Assembly (NCBI GenBank): GCA_904066235.2 | Contig: CAJFCV020000003.1 | Location: 10,044,001 to 10,108,000, forward strand | Reading direction: 5' to 3' | DNA length: 64,000 bases | Origin: Bursaphelenchus xylophilus | Lineage: Eukaryota; Nematoda; Chromadorea; Rhabditida; Aphelenchoididae | Shown here: piece after piece, positions 56,301 to 64,000 of the stretch | How positions within the stretch are numbered: position 1 is the first letter of the stretch | How the letters are laid out: each line of letters begins with the position of its first letter | Notes under the pieces: model-generated | The model's database searches: none | The model's input: the letters and a program-made list of their open reading frames with translations, nothing else | Told to the model about the DNA's origin: nothing | Program-made: the position numbers and the translations under genes

Positions 56301-57264
56301 AGGCTGAAAGCAAAATTTTATCGAGTAAAAATTATTGGTATCAAGAATATCGAGGACGTATTTTACATACCATAAAGAGATCAGGTGGAACAATGTTTTT
56401 CATCAAGTTCTTCTGTACATGTTGTAACGATTCTTTTGTGTAGTGCTGAAAATCCATAGTTAATAGTTGAAAAATTTACTTCGCTAGTTCGCCAGAGGGC
56501 TTTATTACGTAAAAGCTTTGTGGTTTCTCACAAAACAGAACACACTTACATGGGAATGAGCCAGCATTTCCACCATAATATGATGATCATAAATCTCACG
56601 GGCTTTGGATAATCGCTCTTCCGGCGTCTCCAATTTCTCATACTCTTTGATCTAAACCCGTTGTGTAAAAGTATGACCGTTCAAAGTCTTACCGCTTCAT
56701 AGAACTTGATCTGCGGACATGAGGTCTCGGAGACGTTTTCGGCGAAATCTTTGAGGAGAAGAAACCCCAATCGCTGGTTGAAGATCTTCTCAAAGCGAAT
56801 CTCACCCGTCTTCTCCAAGTATTTCTGCATTATACTCCGTACACTGGAAAGAGTTTCGTAATTTTTTTGATTAGAGATAAACGCATTGATCCAGTGGCAA
56901 AAAACGTACCATTTTGCATCCGGGGAGTATCAAAAGATAGCAAAATGCCTCCATCTCCAAGTGAAAAAAACTACGGTTTCAAAAGCGCGCCCGCTCTCTT
57001 TGTGGGGGAAAGGGCGCGCCCTTCAAACCGAAGTTTTTTTCACTTGGAGACGGAAGCATTTCGCCACATTTTTGATACTTCTCAGATGCAAAATGGTACT
57101 TTTTTTGCCACTGAATCAGCTCCCCCACTGTAGACTAGGGTAAACGCGTACCTGGGATCTGGAAGGATGATCTTCTTGGAAGCTCTGGCCGCCGGCTGAC
57201 TTCGGCTCTTCTCCATGGCCATGAGGTAGGAGACATCGGCCAATACGGCCTCCAAATCGGCCAT
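53364..57264 (-). CDS. G-protein-coupled receptor kinase, GRK2/3 type
   Basis: Ten exons: 57152-57264, 56693-56843, 56550-56651, 56371-56445, 56098-56303, 55386-55688, 55043-55292, 54014-54625, 53660-53782 and 53364-53564, all in phase, for 711 residues (GRK2 size). Order: N-terminal receptor-docking helix ([20 protein letters not shown]), RGS-homology domain (about 50-175), kinase with Gly loop GRGGFGEV (about 198-205), Lys220, [13 protein letters not shown] (about 314-326), DLG (about 336) and [11 protein letters not shown], then the AGC tail, and a PH domain ([20 protein letters not shown], about 555-650) that binds G-beta-gamma and phosphoinositide. It phosphorylates active GPCRs at the plasma membrane. 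Introns 1, 5 and 7 each contain a CAGTG-tipped MITE. The C-terminus is RASSVDSGI. Confidence 0.96.
54716..54943. mobile_element. CAGTG-tipped MITE in GRK intron 7
   Basis: Inverted arms with CCATTTTGCATCCAGGAAGT and CTTCCCGGATGCAGAATGG. Left flank is TT rather than TA. The arms include AAAGCGCGCCC at the centre. Confidence 0.85.
55723..55980. mobile_element. CAGTG-tipped MITE in GRK intron 5
   Basis: TA-flanked; the centre has a GCGCCC..GGACGCGC stretch longer than in the other copies, giving about 258 bp. Confidence 0.85.
56884..57130. mobile_element. CAGTG-tipped MITE in GRK intron 1
   Basis: The right tip CCCCCACTGTA is intact; the left tip is diverged (GCATTGATCCAGTGG). Centre again enlarged (GCGCGCCCGCTCTC). 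It lies a few bases outside the exon 1 donor region. Confidence 0.82.
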
Positions 57265-57968
57265 CTTGACCGATCCAAGCGTTTACCGGGGCGACGAACC
57301 GAACACGGCCAGGGTTCTGGAGAGTCATGTTAGTAAAAGGATAAAGAAGCCTTTGAAAATAAGTGTAAAACACGCGGCCGCATATTTTAATATAATGGTC
57401 TAAAAAACATGACATGTGTGTAAATAAGACACTATTGTCTAAGCATAAGAATCTGAGCCATTTTCAGATACTGTTTCCACTTTTTCTATATAGTAAATTA
57501 TACTCCATTCCCCCCGAAGGCCTGAAATATTTTTTATATCTCAAAAAACGGGTCTCGTATTCCAAAAGCAACAAAGACTGCATTAGTATGTTGAAATCAA
57601 GAAAATGTGTCAAAAAAAGGCAAAAGAGAGAATTTTTTTTATGAAACATTGGGAAAGCCAGCGGGACAAAAATAAATGCAAAATTAGCGCTGAATACCCG
57701 GCCAGATTGTTGTTGGGTGGATAATATCACGCGGAGATCGTCTTCGGGCGAGAAATGCTCAGATTTAGCAGGGTCTTTACAGTTTTTATAAAAAATGGGG
57801 AAGAGGGGGTTGGGACAATAAACGGCTAATCGAATGGAACAGCCTTTGGCCCCATGACGAGGAATATAAGAGAATAAAGAGCATTCGAACAGGTTGGGCA
57901 TCAGAATGTATACGTGTAACAAATATAGAGCAGTTCAAAATATAAAAAAGAAACTAGAAATCGGGCTA
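57265..57968. other. region upstream of GRK
   Basis: Must hold the GRK promoter. A 152-residue minus frame (57464-57922) is AT-driven with low-complexity content and no splice logic, and I reject it as a gene. Confidence 0.4.
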
Positions 57969-58194
57969 CAGTGGAGGACCTGATCAAGTGGAAAAAAGGT
58001 ACCATCTTGTATCTGGGAAGTACCAAAAATGTGGCAAAATTCTTCCCTCTCCAAGTGTAAAAACTCCGATTTCAAAAGCGCGTTCTTCAAAACGAAGTTT
58101 TTTCACTTGGAGAGGGAAGCATTTTGCCACATTTTTGATACTTCCCGGATGCAAAATGGTACGTTTTTTGCCACTGGATCAGGTCCCCCCTCTA
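57969..58194. mobile_element. CAGTG-tipped MITE upstream of GRK
   Basis: Left tip CAGTGGAGGACCTGATCAAG after TA; right end ...CAGGTCCCCCCTCTAC, whose terminal CACTG has decayed. About 226 bp. Confidence 0.82.
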
Positions 58195-58627
58195 CTTATG
58201 TTAGAAATAAAACACGAATAAAACGTCGCATTTTTGCCATCATTGTATGGTATTTTCCGTACCGATCACACGTTTATATAGGATTTCGCCTCTCGTTCTA
58301 TTATTTTGACCATATCGCTTGTCTGGAAGTCAATTTAAGCGATTATTCACGGTCTAGAAGGTCGAAAGAAAAAATAAATTTGGCTTGTTTTTTGAAGAAT
58401 GGGAAAATTGAGCGCTTTCTATGTCCGACATTAAGGTTTTAGGGGTTGTAAATTATTATAATGGAGAGAGAGTAATTGTAAAAACCAAAATATTCGGGGA
58501 AAACAGTGAAATATGGTTCTAAAAATGCAAGGGTTTGTTTATTTTAGAAGGGATTTGTTGCACAGGGGCTTATTTTAGATTCCAGAAAACATCTGCCTCG
58601 TTACAGTGAAATCTTTCTATTACTAGT
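58195..58627. other. intergenic region
   Basis: AT-rich; no exon with supporting splice sites. Confidence 0.4.
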
Positions 58628-58925
58628 GCTTCCAGAAAGTCGCCGGACTGATTTTTGGCGTTTGCACTGTGCGAAAAAAGTCAGGGTGCGAGCGACAGCC
58701 CAAAAAAGCCTGCACGGTGCAAAAAGCAAAAAAATGCAGAGTGCAAAGAAAAAATTTGTTTTCGCACAGTGCAAACGCCAAAAATCAGTCCGGCGATATG
58801 CATTGTGCGAAAACAAAATTTTCTTTGCACTTTGCAATTTCTGGCTTTTTGCACCGTGCAATAGGCTTTTTTCGGCTGTCGCTCGCACCCTGAGCTTTTT
58901 TCGCACAGTGCAAGCACCAAAAACC
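58628..58925. repeat. large GCACNGTGC foldback with AGTCGCCGG tips
   Basis: The block AGTCGCCGGACTGATTTTTG near 58634 faces CAAAAATCAGTCCGGCGA near 58778 and again CAAAAACCAGTCCAGCGACT near 58920. Seven or more nonamers or degenerate nonamers fall between. It appears to be two hairpins nested or joined. The 69-174 residue frames here on both strands are palindrome by-products. Confidence 0.75.
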
Positions 58926-59055
58926 AGTCCAGCGACTTTCGGGAAAGACCAGAGTATTATAAACATATTCTTCAGTTTCGTAATACTGAATCTCGACTAT
59001 ACTACGTGCCGTTTCGCGTTTTCTGTAACCCCAGTTACTCCAAAATTCTACTCCT

Positions 59056-59281
59056 TCACCAGAACTCTAAAGCCTCGCCGTTGTCCGCATCGTAGACTCC
59101 ACTCGGCGGAGTGTCATCATTTTTCAATGTTTCAAAGGAGGTCTGATTAATCACCATTTATAATTCGCTAAACTCCGTCTTCTTCGCCGGAATCGGTTTT
59201 TACGCAATTATAATGACAATAAAACCGCCGCTGGCTTATGAAAAGGAGGGAGAATGTTTTGGAATCGAAAAATGAATGCAT
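59056..59281 (-). CDS. two-exon small gene candidate (54 residues)
   Basis: Exon 59204-59281 begins MHSFFDSKTFSLLFISQRR and ends in YCHYNC at a GTAAAA donor; after a 61-bp intron and the acceptor GATTAATCAG, exon 59056-59142 reads TSFETLKNDDTPPSGVYDAD then NGEALEFW and TGA, in phase. The second exon is strongly protein-like; the first might instead be an internal exon of a longer gene. Not recognised. Confidence 0.4.
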
Positions 59282-59350
59282 ATTCGGTTAATGATTCCTT
59301 TCGTATTATGCGGAGCAATAGAACAGAAAGGTTGATGGGCTGGCTCCTTC

Positions 59351-60060
59351 ATGCAAGGGTTCAGATTCTTTGACCAATTCGAAGGTAACGAAGTAAAGTC
59401 AAAGCATAGAAATAGCCGTAAACCGCTGTTACTTCGGGAAATACATGATATTTTTCTGAAAAAACTCCCTCCAACCTACTACGTTACAACTACAAAAGTG
59501 AGCGTCAAGCACGTACGAATTGAGATGGAACTCTGAAAAATGCCACCCCACTTTAGTGAGCCCTTACAAGACGTCTCAAAAGACCACATTACTAGACGCA
59601 TCATAAACCCCCATAATTATTCTAAAGAACCACACTGGTGCCATATTTATATTCGGCCTTTTCTTCCAAAAAATGAGGGCGTAAGAATAAAAAAGAAAAG
59701 TAATGGGCGACATCATCGCATGTTATGAAGCCGGCGTTGATGCCACAAAAAGTTTGGACGGCTTTGAAAAACTCGGCCTACCGAGGTTATCCCCATGAAA
59801 GGGTTACAAAAACGTGAGAATACATAGTGAATTTGAGGTAGATTAAAACCAAGGCATGCTTTCCTAGCGCTGAAAAGCAAAAAATTGAATTGTCAGCATC
59901 CCAACTGGTATAAAAATATGTATCCACCTTCAGGTTCGCCCGAAAAGGCTGAAACTGGTCGTTGACTTCGACAAAACTTGCAGCACATTACAGTTCTTTT
60001 TCGAAATTATACAAAAAACAAAACACCGGTCGGTACCGTACTTGAAATGAAAGTCAAGTA
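59351..60060 (+). other. plus-strand coding-like segments, one with a DFDKT motif
   Basis: Consecutive plus-strand frames at 59351-59536, 59540-59728, 59703-59798 (MGDIIACYEAGVDATKSLDG..) and an exon-like stretch 59934-60050 after the acceptor CCACCTTCAG reading VRPKRLKLVVDFDKTCSTLQ. DFDKT resembles HAD-phosphatase motif I (DxDxT), but the remaining HAD motifs are absent. Frames do not splice together cleanly. This may be a decayed or poorly resolved gene. Confidence 0.3.
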
Positions 60061-60327
60061 TCGCAATGGGAAGAGGCTGTCGAAGAGGAAAAATGTTAAA
60101 ACATGTATAAATTTTTAGGTTTTTGATGAACTACGCTAGTCTGCAATTAAAATGAGTGATAGTTTCTCTATAGAACGGGCCTTGCAGTGAAATTATAGCT
60201 CAAATGTAAGAAAATTTGGAAAAATCTCTGGAGAAATTTGTCATGGGTAATATCCCAGACCTCCCACCTCCCTGAATGAATGAAAAAAAAGTAAGTCAAA
60301 AGTCTAAAAAAAGCCGGCATTCTATTT

Positions 60328-60450
60328 ATGATGAGTCGGCGTGAGAGCAGACGATACAAAACGTTGGTCGAGCAAAAACGTCAAAAGATGAGAATGCGAA
60401 GATTAGCAGTGTTTTATGCAAGATACGTCCGAGCAATCGGCGGTTTGTAG
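60328..60450 (+). CDS. very basic 40-residue small ORF
   Basis: Starts MMSRRESRRYKTLVEQKRQK and ends ARYVRAIGGL before TAG at 60448. Fourteen of 40 residues are Arg or Lys and the codons are unlike the AT-rich surroundings. It could be a short gene or an exon; no acceptor is obvious upstream. Confidence 0.3.
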   Translation: MMSRRESRRYKTLVEQKRQKMRMRRLAVFYARYVRAIGGL

Positions 60451-61677
60451 GCAGATGTTTTTGAGGCGACTTTTGAAATTCGAGTGGAGAATTGGGAGTA
60501 AACAAGAATATGACTGCTATTTTCAGTAGAATTGTAATGTGTAAATTGCATTGGCACGTAAAATTTTAAAGGTACGGGTGTCCAGATACCGGTAAGTTTT
60601 GGAACACAAAAATAAATAAATTTTTTCAAATGTATAATCAAGACTGACATATCAATCTTCCCCTGTTAGAGAAGGATCAAACTCTGACCTGACCTCCGCC
60701 TCGCATTCCTAGTATAACTTATTTTGTCTCCACAAACAACAACAGCCTCTTGAGCAGTCCCAGTTAAGACCTCACTATTTATATCCTAAACGCCGCAGGC
60801 GGCTGTGAACTCTCCTCAGCGCGATCCCAACAGGCACAAATCCTCGCGCCTGTGCAATAAAATTTCCGTTCGGCGGCAAGTGTGAAAGCCAAAGCAGGAG
60901 TGGGGGGATTTTACGTGGCGACCGCCTCATTTTGGCCATGTCCTTTCAACTCATTCGAACATTCGCCCTGACGATGAGAAGTGTTCGCAAAAAAAAGAAT
61001 AACAAACCGCCAGATCTCAAAAATTGAGCGGATGATGTGGCCTTCCGCATTCCTTCCGAAAAATCAGCGAAATTGAATCGAAAAAAGATACGGGCCAAGG
61101 AAATGCAATTTTTTTGGATTTGAGGGGGTTTTCGGAGGATAAGTGGTGATTTAAAGGGCCTGGTTGGTTTGTGTGGAAATCTGCTTAATAGGCTTTACAA
61201 TAATTATAGTAGAAACCGGCTATAAATAGTCTAATCTTCCCTACAAAGTACTGAAAATTTTTCACCGTATAAAATGGCCACTACTGAGAAGACCGCAAAA
61301 TTGAATACATCGGGTATCGAAGGAGCTAGTTAACACTAAATTCATATACATCTTTAAATTCTAAATACCTAAAACCACATAAACGACTTCTGACATATTT
61401 CAGCGTATAAAATGTCACTTTACCAAATTTCTGAGGTTCTCCGTCACTAAAATAATTTTGAAACGAATTTAAAGGGCATTCCTCAAGTCTACAACGCAGA
61501 CTGCCTGTAATCCTTACCATTTACCGTATAATGAAAAACTAATCAATGTTAAAATCCAATTATGCAGGTACTTACAGCCCCCTTTTTCCACCTGCACCGC
61601 AAATGTGACAGAAAAAAACTCGGAATACGTTGTAAGTTTACATTTCTCCAACTTGTAAATTTTTAAGTGGGGTTTTA
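60451..61677. other. intergenic region
   Basis: A GC-richer block at 60740-60960 (contains a run GGCGGCAAGTGTGAAAG) has no open frame of interest. Short minus-strand frames at 61326-61729 are not supported. Confidence 0.4.
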
Positions 61678-62247
61678 CAAGGAAAGTACTTCTATGGGGT
61701 GTGGAATTACCGGTCGAGATATATATCAAAAAATTCGCAAAAATTTTCTGATTCAGAATATATATAAATTAGCTGCCTAATTTTGGTCTGATGACATGTT
61801 TTTGTCCTCAGAAGTTTTCTCGCGACACAATGCAAGTGTCTTTTTGACCGTGTTTTTACCAATAAAAAAATTTTGTTTTGTGCTAAAATAAATTTTGAGG
61901 CCTTGACAAGCCTTAAAATATCAAATTGGATTACAACTACACCTTAAAAGTAGTTCCAATGTAAAAATGGGTTCTAGTGTGGCAAAAGGAATCGAACCCG
62001 TCCCCTTCGGATTCCCAATCTAGCGCTCTAACCACTCGGCCACACCGCTCTCTTCCGAAGGAAGAGACCGAGCTCGCTTTTGTTGCCGCAGATTTTTTTC
62101 CTCGAGAAATACATTTATTGATAAAACTCGTTAATAGACCAAAATTAGGCAGCTAATTTTTATATATTCTGAATCAGAAAATTTTTGCGAATTTTTTGAT
62201 ATATATCTTGACCGGTAATTCCACACCCCATAGAAGTACTTTCCTTG
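61678..62247. mobile_element. CAAGGAAAGTAC-tipped element with a single tRNA-like unit
   Basis: The tips CAAGGAAAGTACTTCTATGG and CCATAGAAGTACTTTCCTTG are inverted for about 100 bp, and TTA is duplicated on both sides. A tRNA-like unit lies between the arms on the minus strand. The tips match the 43621 and 30895 elements, so this is the same superfamily. 570 bp. Confidence 0.87.
61977..62048 (-). pseudogene. Ser/Leu-type tRNA-like sequence
   Basis: A box TGGCCGAGTGG and B box GGGTTCGATTCC are both consensus. Outer GTGTGGC and GCCACAC pair as an acceptor-like stem, the best folding of the tRNA-like units in this window. The anticodon-loop region reads TTGGGAA. It could be a tRNA gene of unusual identity, but its location inside a mobile element argues for a captured tRNA. 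Confidence 0.6.
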
Positions 62248-62446
62248 TTAAATAAATGCGTAATAGGACATTTTTTGAGGAATCAAGAGGTAACAAAAAG
62301 TAAGCATTAACTCGTTAAACACTATTAAGAAAACCTTTACTCTCCCGACCGTACGAGGAAGCTACAATTCCCCGAACAGTAACCCAATCGGCCATTCCAA
62401 TAACCTTGAAATTATCATTTTCTGTCCACATTTCCGGGCGCAAATA

Positions 62447-63834
62447 CAGTGCGTCCCAGGTTTTTGGTTCCACCCCATTTTTTGATCATATCTCTGGGGG
62501 TTCTTTCTCAAATGCCATGAAATTTTACACAAATGTTAACCAACCTTTGAGAATGAGCTATGCGAAGTTTTATCAAAATTGGCTTCAGTACTCTGGCGTT
62601 ATGGCGATTTTTTTTTAATTTTGGGTGTCCCAGGTTTTTGGTTCCACTTGGAAATTTGCGATTTTTTTGGTCCGATTTTGAACCAGCCTGATCTTAATAC
62701 CATTCCTCGTGTTCTCTGTAGTCTTAGAAAGGGTATTACATTCGGATCTACCGTACTTTATCGACGCAGTGGCCCCACGAGCCATCTCCGACCTTGTACA
62801 TCAGGTAAACATTGGTTTTAAAAAAAATTCCGATTAGTGATTTATTTCTGGCAAGAAACAACTTAGACTACTTGTACCAAATGCAAGATGTAAAACAAAC
62901 CGATACCGATTAGTTTGAAGTCATTTAATCGACCTTTTAAGTCATTTAAGCTACCGTTTACCTTCTACAGTAACCTTCAGAGGCCCTAAAAGTACAGAAA
63001 ATTACTATCTATGGGAACTTTTTGCCCCGAAAATCAAACTCAGCATGTTAACAAACCTATAGCTGTATCTTATTTCTTGCTTAAATGTTCTATCTGCCGC
63101 ATGTGGTTGGTTCAAGGAAAAATGGGTAAAAGCAAGCCTATTTTGGCCTATTTTTCGGAACTTTTTTGTAGAACCAACTTTACAGACCCGATTTATTCTG
63201 AAACGGCTAATGATTGTAGCATTACGTTTTCAGGCACGCTGCGTTCAAATTTGCATATCAAATTTTGTGATTCTCGTCCATTCCTCTTGGTAATTCGGGG
63301 TGTAAAGTGTTACGGTAGCTACTTGTTGAAGATGATATGCCAAGAAAATACTCGAGATCATTGAGCAAGCTACTTTTTTTCATTAAGTAGATGCACACTG
63401 TATAATTTAACAGCATTGGCAAGTTTAATGCCCAAAAAACAGCCTGACTGAAATTTTTTTCAGAACCAGTCTTTATCTCATGTACAAGGTCGGAGATGGC
63501 TCGTGGGGCCACTGCGTCGATAAAGTACGGTAGATCCGAATGTAATACCCTTTCTAAGACTACAGAGAACACGAGGAATGGTATTAAGATCAGGCTGGTT
63601 CAAAATCGGACCAAAAAAATCGCAAATTTCCAAGTGGAACCAAAAACCTGGGACACCCAAAATTAAAAAAAAATCGCCATAACGCCAGAGTACTGAAGCC
63701 AATTTTGATAAAACTTCGCATAGCTCATTCTCAAAGGTTGGTTAACATTTGTGTAAAATTTCATGGCATTTGAGAAAGAACCCCCAGAGATATGATCAAA
63801 AAATGGGGTGGAACCAAAAACCTGGAGCGCACTG
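62447..63834. mobile_element. 1.39 kb mariner-like non-autonomous element with IR/DR ends
   Basis: The tips CAGTGCGTCCCAGGTTTTTG and AAACCTGGAGCGCACTG are flanked by TA on both sides. The arms (about 62447-62820 and 63460-63834) are inverted copies, and CCCAGGTTTTTGGTTCCAC occurs twice in each arm 174 bp apart. The interior shows no transposase frame; the 70-117 residue frames here are arm read-through. Confidence 0.88.
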
Positions 63835-64000
63835 TAGAATCCAAAACGATTCAAAGATAAAACTACGACATACAACGTTTGACAGTACAATTTACAAGCT
63901 CCTGAAGAACAAGAGCAAGTAGTAATATGTTAATTGTAAACGTGGGACGTTGCGAGGCCATGTGATGCCCACAAAAACAGCTGTTAAACAGGCAAATAAA
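63835..64000. other. window end, no feature
   Basis: AT-rich sequence after the right tip of the last element. Nothing supported. Confidence 0.5.

Noticed and set aside
57464..57922. 152-residue minus-strand frame upstream of GRK
   Set aside because: Low complexity and no family resemblance; lies in the promoter region of GRK.
58601..59150. Six overlapping frames up to 174 residues
   Set aside because: Palindromic repeat read-through on both strands. Only the 59056-59142 exon on the minus strand is supported separately.
62406..63890. Identical 70-80 residue frames near both ends
   Set aside because: They are the two inverted arms of the mariner-like element.

Overview
The window reads as a piece of an AT-rich nematode genome. 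Genes are split by many short introns (36-60 bp is common) with TTTTCAG-type 3' splice sites. Protein families are eukaryotic, including a secreted class 3 lipase of the type expanded in nematodes, an ELO elongase, GRK2, a VEM-1/PGRMC-like protein and a SLC30A9-like transporter. A U6 snRNA gene is present. Species is not determinable by eye. All exon models below were built by hand from splice signals and reading phase; I could run no searches.

Layout. 0-9 kb: mostly repeats, including a 1.3 kb foldback element, a 2.0 kb TTAA-flanked foldback carrying tRNA-like sequences, and GCACNGTGC palindrome clusters. 9-26.6 kb: class 3 lipase (+), truncated CYP20-like P450 (-), a 13-exon unrecognised 1210-aa acidic/basic protein (+), U6 snRNA (-), mitochondrial zinc-transporter-like SLC30A9/ZnT9 (+), a second tRNA-like foldback, and a KDEL-receptor-like gene (-). 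26.6-46.3 kb: repeat-rich, with several partial genes seen only as well-phased terminal exons, a GC-richer tract of damaged coding-like sequence (37.5-41.8 kb), and a Tc1-like element into which a tRNA-like element has inserted. 46.3-57.3 kb: the densest conserved block, with ELO elongase plus a possible downstream operon partner (-), eEF1B (-), MAPR/VEM-1-like (+) and GRK2 (-, ten exons). 57.3-64 kb: repeats, two short gene candidates, a third tRNA-like inverted-repeat element and a 1.39 kb IR/DR-type mariner-like element.

The recognised proteins are housekeeping or signalling parts from different compartments (extracellular lipid hydrolysis, ER elongation and retrieval, mitochondrial zinc, ribosome elongation, receptor desensitisation). 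I see no pathway cluster. The most unusual content is the repeats: (1) inverted-repeat elements of at least two terminal types (TTAA-flanked; CAAGGGAAGT tips with 3-bp TNA duplications) that carry tRNA-like sequences with intact A and B boxes, sometimes one copy per arm in mirror orientation; (2) a dispersed hairpin family built from the palindrome GCACNGTGC, whose mobility is shown by a clean nested insertion; (3) two TA-flanked elements with duplicated binding-site-like motifs about 175-182 bp apart in each inverted repeat (IR/DR layout).
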